A DNA stretch of 63,798 bases from Candidatus Zhuqueibacterota bacterium (GCA_029262005.1 JAJDAG010000057.1:1-63798); one strand, 5' to 3'. Counted from the stretch's first letter, positions 19,301-28,560 are shown. Made by a program: numbers and translations. The notes: generated by a model not told the origin, from the sequence alone.

Positions 19301-22300
19301 TTACCTTAAATGTCACTTCATGATTCGGAATGGGGTTGCTATTAGGCCCGTCGGTCACTTTTACTTGAATTTGTTGTGACAACACTTCGCCGGCCAAACC
19401 GCTTTGATTGTTTCCACCAACCAGCACCAAATCTCTGGCTCCAGTTGAAATGGCCGATGCTTGAAAAGCAAGTGGCGATCCATTCAGATGCTGGCTATTG
19501 TTTTGTGCCGATACCTGAACTTTGTTGTTAAATGGATTTGCCGGCGACCCGGCACTGCTTCCCAGTTTCAGGGTTGCTTTGGCATTTCCTTCATTATCTG
19601 TACTGGCAACAACCGTAGCCTGACCGCTAAAACTGCCGCCACCCTCCTGAACTGAAAATGTCACTGGCCAGCCAACAACCGGATTATTGCTTGCATCCGT
19701 GACCCTTGCAACGAATGGTTGGTCCAAAACCGATTCAACAAGTCCACTTTGACTGTTGCCGGAAACCTCAAGCAAATTAGCAGCGTCGCCCACAGCAGCC
19801 GAGGCTGTAAATTCAATGGGTGAACCGGCCAAGTCGTTGTTATTAAAAGTTGCCTTGGCAACAATTTTGTTATTCCCGGAACCGGCATTTGGCCCAAGTC
19901 TCCACGCAACTTTGGCAACTCCCTGCATATCTGTTGACACGGTTATCGGCGAACTGCTTTCATTTACGCTACCGCCGCCAAGCGTAACACTGAACTCAAC
20001 CGGATAATTTGGCAACGGGTTTCCGCGTATATCTTTTACCAATACTTTGATAGAATCGATCAAAGGCACACTGGCGGTGCCGCTCTGCAATAGCCCTGAA
20101 ACAGCTTCCAGAGATTGCGGATTGGCTGCCGATGCACTGAAAGTCACCGGAGAACCACTCAGGCCATCAACAATAGCCTGGGCCTGATTCGTGCTGCCCG
20201 GGGAGGGGCCAAGCGTCATTGTGGCTGCAGCAATTCCATCTGTGCCTGTGGTTGCGGTCACCTCGTTGCTGCCGTTAAAATTGCCACCGCCCGCAATTAC
20301 CTTAAATCCAACTGCATGATTAGGCACAGGCGTACCAATCGCATCAACCACCTGCACCTTAAATGGCAGGCCCAAAGGCATACTGCCGGTCCCTTCCTGG
20401 CCATTTCCAGAAACCAATACTATTGAGGCAGCAGCACCTGGATTTGGCGTTGCCGTAAAAATCACATCAGGCCCAGTATAGCCGAGTGTGGTTACTTGTA
20501 CCTGATTAAGTCCCATATTTGTAGCCAGAGTAAGCGTATTACTGGCCTGACCGCTGGCATTGACAACGACATCTGAACCGGCGGAAAGTGAACCGTTTGC
20601 ACCACCAAGAATTGTCCAGGTGGTGGTTGCTCCTTCAGCAGGATTGCCGAAAGCGTCGAATACCTCAACCACAAAAGGAAGACTCAAAACCTGACCCGCA
20701 GTTCCTGTTTGCGCATCTCCCGAAAGCTTGGTAATGCTAGCCACATTACCAGCCGTTCCAGTAGCTGTGAAAAGAACATCAGGCACCCCATTGCCAAAAG
20801 CACGAACCTGATTGATACCAGGGTTCGGGCCAAGAGTTAGCCGTGTTAAGGCCTCACCGCTAGAGTTTGTAAAAGTGCCACCCGGCACAATCGCGCTCTC
20901 ATCCGCAGGCGGTTGAAAGCTGGCAGATTGTTTCACAAGCACGAATTGGTCTAGTTTCGTACCGTCTTTGCTTTCTTTAATACTCAGAGTATGCTGGCCG
21001 GCACTAAGAGTCATAACGACCGGATCGAGCTCCGGGCTCGTAGCGCTGCCACTGCCGCGGTGTGTTACTTCGTCCCAGGTCCAACTTGAGCGATGGCTCC
21101 GCTGGCCCACATCCCAATTATAAGTCGTTCCATCGACAATCACAGCAAAGGCATCGGCATTGGCATTGGCGAAAATAGCTCTTCCCCACATAATATAATT
21201 ACCAGCATCCGTGATTTGCACAGTATAATCCGCCTGTCCCTGCCCCTGCCCTCCGGTGCCGTCCGGTACTTCAATAAAACCGCTACCGGAAGCGTTGCCA
21301 TCACTCCCACTCACCATCGGTGAGGTGAGGGTGCCTTGTTCTGCCTCTATCACAATCTCTGTTTTCGCGGGCGCTACATCCACAGAACCGCCACCACTGA
21401 GAACCGAGAAATTTACATTAAAACCACTGACCGGGCTGCCTGCGTCATCTGTGACGCGCACGATCAACGGTGCAGGCAACTGTTGTCCAACAGTATCGGC
21501 CTGGACATTGCCGGAAAGTGCAACCATGCCGGCCGCTGAACCAACCTCCAGTAGAATTGTAAAATCATCGATATCATTATTGTTGCCACCCCGCAGTGTT
21601 ACACCACCCCAATTATCTTGAGTCATGTCGTAAAGAAAACCGGTATCCTCAACTGAGCCATCAAATTGGTCATTGGTAAAATACTCGAACTTATTCGAAG
21701 CACCACTAGAGGAAATCACAATCTTGACAAGATCGCCGGCATTGGGCGGTGAAAGATTCGGAGATTGATTCTTATCGACCAAATTTGTGATTTCACCATT
21801 TACCAATTCCCAAAGACGAATTTCATTATTGGAGCCCGTTCGGCGGGTCACAGCATAACCGTTCCCGGTTGCAGACGCGGAGCCAAATACGAGAGCAAAA
21901 CCAGCCTGGTCAATTCCACTTGCGTCAACGTTATCTCCCCAGCGGAAAGAAATTTCATTTGGATTTTTTCTAGCGTTAAGAATGGCCATCTCATTCCAAG
22001 CACCTGAGCTGGAAGTATTGCTCAGACGGTTATCGACGATGGCATAATCCGGATCAGCAGTCCACTGATTATCCAGATTCGTGCGGTTAAAATCATCGGA
22101 GAAGAAATTGCCGGCAATTGTTGTTGATGTAACGACATTTGAAAGTGTCGAGGAGTTACCGGCTTCATCAACCACTTTTACGGCAACAAAATACTGGGTC
22201 CCTGCTTGCAGGCCTGAGACGGTTACATTCTCAATCGAACCAGCCGGGGCAGGGCCTGAAACACCCGCGACCTGTGTTGCGCTGTCAAAATTTGTATTAT

Positions 22301-23729
22301 CGATAAGCTGGGTGGAATATCTTAAGTCATAGCTTGAAGCCTGCCCGGTGCTGCCGTCATCACCTGTTGCGGTCCATGTTAAGGGTATAGAAGTTGCTGT
22401 TGGCGAACCAACTGACAAATTGGTCACAGGATCAGGTGGCGCAGTGTCACTGGTCTTCCGTACTATAAACTCGTCAACATTGTTATTGAGATTGTGTTTG
22501 AGAATAATGCCTGAATAGAGCTCGCTGCCAAGCCCTCCGGGATTAGGTGTGGTAATATTGCCGGCGAAAACATCGTTCACATAATAGTCGAACTGCAAGT
22601 TGCTACCATCGACAGTCAAGTCCACGCGGAAAACATCACCCGGTCCCGGCGTAGAGGCCTGGCTCACCTGCTCCAGGTTCAAGTCATTATCGGTGTGTCC
22701 ACTCACAATTGTCCAAAGACGAATGTTGTTGTCATCTGTAGTAATCCAGGCTAAATAGCCATCGGCATTTTTCGAGGGAGCGTCCAGAAGGAGTGCAAGT
22801 CCGCCTTCTTTGAGACCGTTCGCATCGACACTGGCAGCCCATTTCACGGCAGCGCTCGTTGGATTCTTCACGCCCCTAAATGTGGCCATGTACTCCCAAT
22901 TGCCTGTTCCAGTGGTGGCTGTATTGGCCAAAACGCCACTTTGCAGAGCAAATTCAGCATCCGCGGACCAGGTAATACCCAAATTAGTGCGCTCAAAGTT
23001 ATCGGTAATATTCGTGTTGCTACTATTTAAGGCAGTCATCACGGCGTTAAAGTAGACTTCCCCCATGACGTTAAAACCAGTATCATTGGGGTGAACATTA
23101 TCGCTGGATTCAAAATAATCCGTTGCCCAACTGGCGTTTTGCTTGAAAATTTCATATACGCCAGCATAGTAGAGGTTCCGCCCCTCATCGCGTTTTGTAT
23201 AGAACAAATCTTCAATCAAGGTATTCAAGCTTAACGTTTGTGGATCTTTTCCATCAGTTCTAGGCGCAATGCTTGACAGAATTATCTTGATACTTGGGCT
23301 AAAACTGTGTATCGCATCAATGATATCCGAGATCTCATTTCTCGTACTTTCCGGCGTCTGATCGTTTGAAACATCGTTCGTACCGATATGGAGAATGATG
23401 ATATTAGGATTTGCGCCTAAATAAGTATTGATATTGGCGAAAAGCTGGTCCGCCCGAAAACCATCATGCCCCTCGTGGTTCGGATCAAAACCGGTTCCAT
23501 CAGACAGCGAACCGACAAAATCAAAAGTCACTTCTTCAGCCTGCAACAAAGCAGACAAATCATTTCGATAGCCGGCGTCATCTGTGGACGGGCCATCGAC
23601 ACCTCGAGTGATCGAGTTGCCCAGAGGCATAATTTTAGTTTGGGCAAATATATAGCCGGAAGACGCAAATAAAAACAAAGCTGCCAGCAATATTCGTGCG
23701 GAATAAGTTGTACCAAAGAAACCACGCAT
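16377..23729 (-). CDS. Giant secreted SGNH (CE3-like) esterase with nested CBM, eleven Big_1 domains and T9SS tail (paralogue)
   Basis: 2450 aa from the ATG at 23729, which has AGGAG about ten bases upstream and starts directly into a signal peptide ('LLAALFLFASSGYIFAQ'). The frame is open to an upstream ATG at 23807 (26 more residues, polar), also with a passable AGGTGA site, so the start is uncertain. Order: CE3-like SGNH domain ('MPLGNSITRG', 'HEGHDG', 'HIGTND', 'DNVHPND'), jelly roll, Fn3, jelly roll, a Big_1 domain interrupted by a CBM6/35-like domain (about 20935-21370), ten further Big_1 units, a putative-Ig (He_PIG-like) domain near 17240-17510, another Ig-like unit, an Fn3-like unit and a T9SS module ('LSQNYPNPFNPTTNIRFQLP'). 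It is a clear paralogue of the preceding SGNH gene with about four more Big_1 units. Probable surface or matrix polysaccharide esterase. Confidence 0.88.
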   Translation of the reverse strand: MRGFFGTTYSARILLAALFLFASSGYIFAQTKIMPLGNSITRGVDGPSTDDAGYRNDLSALLQAEEVTFDFVGSLSDGTGFDPNHEGHDGFRADQLFANINTYLGANPNIIILHIGTNDVSNDQTPESTRNEISDIIDAIHSFSPSIKIILSSIAPRTDGKDPQTLSLNTLIEDLFYTKRDEGRNLYYAGVYEIFKQNASWATDYFESSDNVHPNDTGFNVMGEVYFNAVMTALNSSNTNITDNFERTNLGITWSADAEFALQSGVLANTATTGTGNWEYMATFRGVKNPTSAAVKWAASVDANGLKEGGLALLLDAPSKNADGYLAWITTDDNNIRLWTIVSGHTDNDLNLEQVSQASTPGPGDVFRVDLTVDGSNLQFDYYVNDVFAGNITTPNPGGLGSELYSGIILKHNLNNNVDEFIVRKTSDTAPPDPVTNLSVGSPTATSIPLTWTATGDDGSTGQASSYDLRYSTQLIDNTNFDSATQVAGVSGPAPAGSIENVTVSGLQAGTQYFVAVKVVDEAGNSSTLSNVVTSTTIAGNFFSDDFNRTNLDNQWTADPDYAIVDNRLSNTSSSGAWNEMAILNARKNPNEISFRWGDNVDASGIDQAGFALVFGSASATGNGYAVTRRTGSNNEIRLWELVNGEITNLVDKNQSPNLSPPNAGDLVKIVISSSGASNKFEYFTNDQFDGSVEDTGFLYDMTQDNWGGVTLRGGNNNDIDDFTILLEVGSAAGMVALSGNVQADTVGQQLPAPLIVRVTDDAGSPVSGFNVNFSVLSGGGSVDVAPAKTEIVIEAEQGTLTSPMVSGSDGNASGSGFIEVPDGTGGQGQGQADYTVQITDAGNYIMWGRAIFANANADAFAVIVDGTTYNWDVGQRSHRSSWTWDEVTHRGSGSATSPELDPVVMTLSAGQHTLSIKESKDGTKLDQFVLVKQSASFQPPADESAIVPGGTFTNSSGEALTRLTLGPNPGINQVRAFGNGVPDVLFTATGTAGNVASITKLSGDAQTGTAGQVLSLPFVVEVFDAFGNPAEGATTTWTILGGANGSLSAGSDVVVNASGQASNTLTLATNMGLNQVQVTTLGYTGPDVIFTATPNPGAAASIVLVSGNGQEGTGSMPLGLPFKVQVVDAIGTPVPNHAVGFKVIAGGGNFNGSNEVTATTGTDGIAAATMTLGPSPGSTNQAQAIVDGLSGSPVTFSASAANPQSLEAVSGLLQSGTASVPLIDSIKVLVKDIRGNPLPNYPVEFSVTLGGGSVNESSSPITVSTDMQGVAKVAWRLGPNAGSGNNKIVAKATFNNNDLAGSPIEFTASAAVGDAANLLEVSGNSQSGLVESVLDQPFVARVTDASNNPVVGWPVTFSVQEGGGSFSGQATVVASTDNEGNAKATLKLGSSAGSPANPFNNKVQVSAQNNSQHLNGSPLAFQASAISTGARDLVLVGGNNQSGLAGEVLSQQIQVKVTDGPNSNPIPNHEVTFKVSQGGGTLNGTTLTQIQVLTDGSGIAAASWALGGSLGASSQSLEVRANDGINDLTNSPLTIHASASAGRVDPDASTVVSDVSAVQADGSSMANIEVTLTDKFGNPIPGKAVKITSSGSNNAINSPDNPTDAAGKAAGSISSIKAETKTISARNITDGITLNSFVNVTFLSEPPKRVSLSNGNGQSANVGTAVPQSVEVLVSDDFNNPVPGVKVEFEVISGGGFIAQTSAAGSGSPQSLSAEETTTDSNGKASATWVLGSTPGTNEIRAKAFFNGAQLSGSPVTFTAQGLISTATTMSLHSGNNQTGPAGLALSQPLAVQVTDAAGRPVSGVKIDFNVTLGGGSLSKEAPITNYEGIARTEITLGRQVGTNAVDAVNSQLSGTPIPFTLEGMVGLPAKFVRYSGHGESATVNTLHEIGVQVTDYFDNPRDGVDVAFEVVEGSASVSSHDAITSSGGIANAQILMSNTIEDVVVKVTSEELPGFFATFEIHSVAGTAGAFAFYSGNNQEGTVGRALVKPLVVKVTDQFGNSVSGQEVQWVRTVGGGSISQTTTFSNDEGLAWTEFTLGQLGENKALAIASQLTPGQLTFTATGVSNNFPEFSTLDDKEITEGNLLQFQINASDADSDPLTYQADNLPSGATFNAGSATFSWTPNQAQHGEYKVTFTVADNRGGLDMETIKITVVNSNNFPEIVSFTPNQLTGLFFTKGEVIPFSVSATDADAGDIISYSWRIFAGNIPQGGQLLSTSPGFDFVTDNFEPATYSIRVEVTDGHDTESLTWNLDLLVVSVELASFSGKFDGFNGVGINWVTARENNNTGFNILRARSKDGEFARINAEIISVSQDGEYTYSDKKVDAGTRYFYKLEDIALNGVKTQHGPIEVFIAAPERFELSQNYPNPFNPTTNIRFQLPKAGHVKVRIFDILGREVRTLVEADFAADFHVVTWNARDNQGVAVGSGVYYYQVVTAAHRETKKMLLIK

Positions 23730-23824
23730 GTCTCTCTGTCTCCTGATGCTATTAGTTTCAGTAAGTCCTTCTACCGTTTCTCCAATGATGTCTGTCGATG
23801 CGTTCATGATACATCACCTATGAT

Positions 23825-25411
23825 TTAGGATCCGATCCCCCCGTCACTGCCTTCCTCAGCAGTTGAATAATTCAGTTTGTAAACAATGGTTTTGGGATTG
23901 TCTAAAACAAAAATCGGCGTCATCCGCTCAAGTTCATTTCCCGGATCCAGCAATTCTTGCAATTCCGGTCGACGGTCCCTTTCAATTTCACCGTAGAGCA
24001 AATAGTCAGCACGTTTGGCTGCAGCAAATGCAAGCAACTCCTGTACTGACTTTGCCTCGGGGAAATAGATAGTCTGCAATTTCGATAAAAAACCCAAATG
24101 CGGTTTGCGCGCGATGATCGTACCTCGCGGATCTACTTTTCCATGAAGCGCTGCTGCAGCTTTCAGCAATTCACGTGGCTCCTGAGCAATATTCTGCTTT
24201 ACTTCTTTCACAGAAAAAAACAAAAGAAAGCATGCAGTCACTGCAAAAACAACGCCTCGCAATGCTTTTGAAAGGCGTTTGCCAGGCTCACTCAACATTT
24301 CTTCCTTGAAACTTTCAAAAAGAAAAAAGGGCACAAGCAATACGAAAAACGATAGAATATACAAATAGTATCGCGGTTCATAATGCACAAGACAAAGCAG
24401 CAAAAAGCTCAATGCCGGAAAAAAAAATAGAGACAATTGCCGCTTATTTATTTTGGGAAACAATGTCAACGCACCTGCTGCAACAAACAAGAATGCTGGA
24501 AATTTCACACTGGTTGTAAGGAAGTCATTGAAATGACGGTAAATATTTGATAAGTAATGTTTCACAAAATGAGCAAAATCATAAGTGACCACAGACCAAA
24601 GCGAATCAAACTGTTTTGCAGCAAGACGCATATCCTCAGAAGAAACCACACCCGGACGGCCATAGAAATGGCTGGCTATAATCAAATAACTGTCGCTGCG
24701 CACTGCATCGCCTCCGGCAAGTGCCTGAATAATAGACCAGGGCAGGTTAACTAAAACAAAAACACCAGCGAAAATCGCTAAACTTCTCAGACGCAGGGAA
24801 AGACTCCATGATTCCGGATTCAGCAGTATCAGGATCAAAACCACGCCAATTGGCAGCACCACTGCGTTATGGCGAGTAAGGTAGGTCAGCCCCATGAAAA
24901 TTCCGCTGAAAACGATATTTCTTCTGCTAATTACACCCTTGTGGTAAAGACTTGCAATGGAAGCTGCAACCAGCATTGAAAAAAACATATCTGTGCTCGC
25001 GACCAGGGCCCATGGTAGAACCGTCGCAAACCAAAGAACCAGAGTGAAAAAGGCAAGTCTGGCATTAAACAGACTTCGTACAAACCCGAATGTGAACAAA
25101 CCACAAAGAATGGTTGAAAGGACTGAAAGAGTCTTTCCGGCAACGAAAATATCTCCGATTACGAGGTTCAAGACACCAAGAGTCAGAGGATAGAGAGGCC
25201 CAACGCCAGGCTCCTGCGGCATTTCACCGTGCACAATGCGTTGTGCATCCGGCGCGTAGGCCCAGTAAAAATCTGTTTCAACACCGTAACCGCCCATCTG
25301 GTGAAAAGAACCGGCAACCAGCAAGCCAATCAGCACGATGAAACTGAGCATCAACGCGAAGCGCTCATATTTTCCCAAGTTCTGCAACGTTTTAATGTGT
25401 GTCCCTTCCAT
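23825..25411 (-). CDS. GT39-type (PMT/ArnT-like) polytopic glycosyltransferase
   Basis: 528 aa with about ten to eleven hydrophobic spans over the first 400 residues and a soluble C-terminal part. The early outward-facing loop has an acidic 'VETDFYW' and is followed by 'EPGVGPLYPL'. The fourth span region includes 'TDMFFSMLVAA' and 'GLTYLTRHNAVVLP'. These match the pattern of the PMT_2/ArnT-like family, which moves sugars from polyprenyl-phosphate donors on the outer face of the inner membrane. It is four bases downstream of the deacetylase gene, so probably co-transcribed. Acceptor and donor are unknown. The call rests on topology and the acidic first loop. Confidence 0.75.
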   Translation of the reverse strand: MEGTHIKTLQNLGKYERFALMLSFIVLIGLLVAGSFHQMGGYGVETDFYWAYAPDAQRIVHGEMPQEPGVGPLYPLTLGVLNLVIGDIFVAGKTLSVLSTILCGLFTFGFVRSLFNARLAFFTLVLWFATVLPWALVASTDMFFSMLVAASIASLYHKGVISRRNIVFSGIFMGLTYLTRHNAVVLPIGVVLILILLNPESWSLSLRLRSLAIFAGVFVLVNLPWSIIQALAGGDAVRSDSYLIIASHFYGRPGVVSSEDMRLAAKQFDSLWSVVTYDFAHFVKHYLSNIYRHFNDFLTTSVKFPAFLFVAAGALTLFPKINKRQLSLFFFPALSFLLLCLVHYEPRYYLYILSFFVLLVPFFLFESFKEEMLSEPGKRLSKALRGVVFAVTACFLLFFSVKEVKQNIAQEPRELLKAAAALHGKVDPRGTIIARKPHLGFLSKLQTIYFPEAKSVQELLAFAAAKRADYLLYGEIERDRRPELQELLDPGNELERMTPIFVLDNPKTIVYKLNYSTAEEGSDGGIGS

Positions 25412-25415
25412 GATA

Positions 25416-26300
25416 CTAAAACTGTGGCCCGGTTTGCGCCACAGCAGCTTGCGGTGACGTGGGCAGCGTTTCGGATGTCAAAGAATAATAGTCGCGAATC
25501 GAAACAAAATTGAATTCTTTGAGAAGCCGCAGTAATTTTTTTTCAGTGCGTTCAATGTTAGCGTAAAGAATAAAATCATGCTTTGCATTTACCTTAATCC
25601 GCGGCTGGTCAATGTCAATTTCCCAAGGGTGCAAATAAATGATGGCCGGTTGATTTTGCCTGTTGTATTGCTTCATTGCTTGTTTAATAAAGAAATAAGG
25701 AATCACACGAAAGAAAAAACCCCCTGAAAACGGCAACCTTTTACCAAAAACGTCAGCAACCGATGGTGGAAATTCTCGAAGTGAGACACTTTTAGCTAAA
25801 GGGAGTTCATAATTGAATCTGGGTGAGCCATTATCACCATACAGAAAAGTTTTGAATGGATACAAACTTGAGTCATAAATAAACCCATGCTCATGCAACA
25901 CTTCCCAAGCCCAGGGCGTTGTTGTTCTTCCAAGGGACCAGGATGGGGCTCGATATCCTAATATTTGGCTTTTTGTGATGTCTTCCAGCAGGGAGACGGA
26001 CTCTCTAATATCTGTTTCAAACTGAGCTTTTGTATAATCATAAACCAAATTGTGGCGATATCCGTGTGAACTCACCTCATGGCCACGATCGACCATTTCC
26101 CGAACCAGATGGGGAAACTTCTCAGCGACATCTCCCACAACAAAAAAAGTAGCTTTGTTACCCGTCTGCTCTAACATATTAAGAATTCGTAAGGTAGGTG
26201 CTTCAACTCTGTCCTCAGGCGGCAGGTCTGCGAGCAGCTCTTTCTCAGCCAAATTCGGGTGGTACCAATCTTCAATGTCGAATGTAAGAATGTTAATCAT
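25416..26300 (-). CDS. Polysaccharide deacetylase, DUF3473/exosortase-locus type (NodB-like)
   Basis: 294 aa from the ATG at 26300, chosen over the TTG two codons upstream. The N-terminus 'NILTFDIEDWYHP' carries the NodB motif-1 Asp pair (D-x-E-D). Motif 2 is 'EVSSHGYRHNLVYDYT' (metal His residues in S-H-G-Y-R-H). Motif 3 is 'GYRAPSWSL', and 'YLHPWEID' supplies the late His. This N-terminal 'FDVEDWxH' and the 'SSLYPFKTFLYG' region are characteristic of the deacetylases in exosortase A/PEP-CTERM EPS loci (TIGR03006 type). It would remove N- or O-acetyl groups from an exported glycan or its precursor. A FemAB-like gene directly upstream is the usual partner in such loci. Confidence 0.88.
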   Translation of the reverse strand: MINILTFDIEDWYHPNLAEKELLADLPPEDRVEAPTLRILNMLEQTGNKATFFVVGDVAEKFPHLVREMVDRGHEVSSHGYRHNLVYDYTKAQFETDIRESVSLLEDITKSQILGYRAPSWSLGRTTTPWAWEVLHEHGFIYDSSLYPFKTFLYGDNGSPRFNYELPLAKSVSLREFPPSVADVFGKRLPFSGGFFFRVIPYFFIKQAMKQYNRQNQPAIIYLHPWEIDIDQPRIKVNAKHDFILYANIERTEKKLLRLLKEFNFVSIRDYYSLTSETLPTSPQAAVAQTGPQF

Positions 26301-26320
26301 AAGCAATTATTTAAAATTCT

Positions 26321-27358
26321 TTAAAGTTCGGGCAAATATTGTACCACTCTGGGACCTATGAAATTTGTTACACTCACAGGCATCTTTTTCCAAAGATCGA
26401 TCATCATTTGATATTTGTTGTTTTTGGCATCCACAACCGGGATTGCTTTTGCGCGGTTCAGGCAATACTGGTAATGCAATTGAACAGGCTTTGCGCCCCA
26501 CTGCAGCTTAAAACCATAAGTGCCAGTATCCACAGTGGAACGGCCAAAATCAAAAACCTCAAAACCGCTTTCGCATGCATATTTGATGGCTTGCCAATAG
26601 AGATAGTTGTTCACATAAATCCGGTTGTATTGCCGTAAAGATGCCACCCACGGCTCCGAGATCATATTCTTAAACTTAAATAAAAACATGCCGGAAACGA
26701 CCTTACCCTCATGCTTGAGTACCAGCAACTCAACCTGCTTCTTAAACACATCAGCCACTTTTTCAAACATTCGCAAAGGAAATATTGGGGTACCCAAATA
26801 GCGCAGGTTGGTCGCATAAATTCGATGAAAATCACCGAGGTGCTGCATGCCAAAGTCCACGGTAAGGCCATTCTTTTCGGCTTTTCGAATTTTGTTTCGG
26901 TTGCGAGAAGAAATAGAATTCCAAAGCGCTTCCCGGCCACCGGTTAACTCCAGAATCAAGGTGACAAAACTCTCTTTGCTCGGCAAATTACTGCTGAGCG
27001 GCTCAGCTAATTGCCGAAACTCAACATACTGGGCGCCGAACTCTGCAGAAAGTCGTTTCGCATGCTCAACCAGCAGGCCTTCAGCCTCTGGTGACGCCGC
27101 GCTAATTCCAGCAAAATTTGAAAAGGGATTGGAGATTAAGTAACGACGATGCAGAATATCGTGCATCATAAACATGGGCAGGATGCCATGTACTTTCCCC
27201 GGCGTGTCAACAGCCATGAGATAATGTGACTTATAGCCAAAGACAGATTCGAAGACAGTCTTCCAGCCATGCAGTTGATAAAAATTGGCCTTTGAATAGT
27301 CCTCGACAAAGCTATTCCAAAGAGGCGCTTCCTCGTTCGTGAGCAGCGTTATTTTCAT
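26321..27358 (-). CDS. FemAB-like GNAT-fold protein, EPS/exosortase-locus type
   Basis: 345 aa, cytosolic. Two GNAT-like halves are typical of FemA/B/X peptidyltransferases. Visible blocks are 'NFYQLHGWKTVFESVFGYKS' near the start, 'YVEFRQLAEPL', 'RNKIRKAEKNGLTVDFG', 'HRIYATNLRYLGTPIFPLRM' and 'YACESGFEVFDFGRST'. These resemble the PEP-CTERM-associated FemAB family (TIGR03019). FemAB proteins use aminoacyl-tRNA as donor for peptidoglycan; members in EPS loci are thought to add an amino acid or acyl group to sugar units, but the reaction is unproven. The start ATG lies inside the end of the DUF2304 gene (47-base overlap), so translation is probably coupled. Confidence 0.82.
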   Translation of the reverse strand: MKITLLTNEEAPLWNSFVEDYSKANFYQLHGWKTVFESVFGYKSHYLMAVDTPGKVHGILPMFMMHDILHRRYLISNPFSNFAGISAASPEAEGLLVEHAKRLSAEFGAQYVEFRQLAEPLSSNLPSKESFVTLILELTGGREALWNSISSRNRNKIRKAEKNGLTVDFGMQHLGDFHRIYATNLRYLGTPIFPLRMFEKVADVFKKQVELLVLKHEGKVVSGMFLFKFKNMISEPWVASLRQYNRIYVNNYLYWQAIKYACESGFEVFDFGRSTVDTGTYGFKLQWGAKPVQLHYQYCLNRAKAIPVVDAKNNKYQMMIDLWKKMPVSVTNFIGPRVVQYLPEL

Positions 27359-27719
27359 TAGACTTAGTAATTCTCTTTTCTAGTTGATCCAACAGATTCT
27401 TATAAATAGCGAGTTCTTGAGTCAGGTTTTTGTTTTGAACTTTCAGCTTCGACAATTCGATTGAAAAGTGCATTAAAATCGTTAGAGAAAAGAAAATGGC
27501 AACGGAAAGAAACAACGCGGGTGGATATTCAACACCCAGCCAGAGCGCCAACTGATCTGCGAGATTCTGCCATATCGATGCCACCAGAATTGTGGCACTT
27601 ACGATGAGCCACAGAATGGAATGCTCAATCTTGAGTTGTCTTTTTCTAATCAAATTGAGAACAAGTAGAACAAGCCCAAGACTTAGAAAAATAATGATGA
27701 GTTTCGCTTTAAGAGGCAT
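27312..27719 (-). CDS. DUF2304 small membrane protein, partner of the GT2 gene
   Basis: 135 aa. Three hydrophobic spans (about residues 5-22, 36-53 and 64-85) are followed by a basic/acidic coiled-coil tail (about 88-125). This layout and its position directly after a GT2 glycosyltransferase fit the DUF2304 family. The upstream GT2 gene overlaps it by 11 bases and the downstream FemAB gene by 47, so the three are one translation unit. DUF2304 proteins are thought to anchor or assist the GT2 partner at the membrane; their biochemical function is not established. Confidence 0.8.
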   Translation of the reverse strand: MPLKAKLIIIFLSLGLVLLVLNLIRKRQLKIEHSILWLIVSATILVASIWQNLADQLALWLGVEYPPALFLSVAIFFSLTILMHFSIELSKLKVQNKNLTQELAIYKNLLDQLEKRITKSNENNAAHERGSASLE

Positions 27720-28443
27720 TTCTCACCTTAACGATTTTGTCGCTGCCGAACAACACAGCAAAAATTGATAGTAACATTTTGATAATATAGTAGATCGGTT
27801 TCAAACCACTATGCATCGACTTTCCGGTTTCACTTTCGTACATGACAACAGGTACCTCTTTTACTTCAAAGCCCGCGTAGTGCAGTAGGATAATGATATC
27901 TGCATCAGGAAAATCAGCCGGGTATTGTTTACTTTTCGCGAAAAAAGCCACGACCTCCCGGTTCAGCGCCTGAAACCCGGATGTTGGATCGGTAATTCTT
28001 CTCTTTATAAAAAGATAGATGAGAAAGCGAAAAAACATCATACCTATTTGCCGGGCTGCCGGATTTTCATAGTCGCCCACGCCCAGAAATCTGGAGCCAA
28101 TAACAACATCTGCTCCCTGCTTTAGTTTTCCAATAAGTTCTTTGATAAAGTTGGGATCATGTTGGCCGTCACCATCAATTTGCACGGTATAATCATAACC
28201 CTTCATCAAAGCATACTTATAGCCGGTTTGCAGTGCTGCGCCATATCCGAGATTGACTGGCAACGAAAGAACGGTTGCCCCTGCCGCATCAGCTAGCGCT
28301 GCTGTTTCATCAGAGGAACCATCATTTATCACAACAACGTCAGCGCCCGGATTGGTCTTTTTGATGCCTTTGACGACACGTTCAATAGTTCTTGCCTCAT
28401 TGTAAGCAGGCACCAGAACAGCTATCTTGTCAGCTTGATCCAT
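27709..28443 (-). CDS. GT2 family glycosyltransferase (DPM1/dolichol-phosphate-sugar synthase-like)
   Basis: 244 aa from the ATG at 28443; the open frame extends three codons to a TTG. The GT-A fold is clear: 'VLVPAYNEARTIERVV', the nucleotide-binding 'VVINDGSSDET', the DxD-type motif 'VQIDGDGQHDP', 'GSRF', and 'TDPTSGFQALNREV' after two amphipathic or membrane-contact segments. Family members load sugars onto polyprenyl phosphate or extend lipid-linked glycans on the cytoplasmic side. A polyprenyl-phosphate-sugar product would suit the GT39-like enzyme downstream. That functional link is an inference from gene order. Confidence 0.88.
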   Translation of the reverse strand: MDQADKIAVLVPAYNEARTIERVVKGIKKTNPGADVVVINDGSSDETAALADAAGATVLSLPVNLGYGAALQTGYKYALMKGYDYTVQIDGDGQHDPNFIKELIGKLKQGADVVIGSRFLGVGDYENPAARQIGMMFFRFLIYLFIKRRITDPTSGFQALNREVVAFFAKSKQYPADFPDADIIILLHYAGFEVKEVPVVMYESETGKSMHSGLKPIYYIIKMLLSIFAVLFGSDKIVKVRNAS

Positions 28444-28560
28444 TCTATTCAAATAAAGTTTAGTTAAGTTAAGTCAAATCAGCCACTAATGAAGCAGCTC
28501 TGCCAACATTAAAGTTATCGGAAAGTCTCACCCAAAATTAACGGAGAATTTGCAGAAGAA

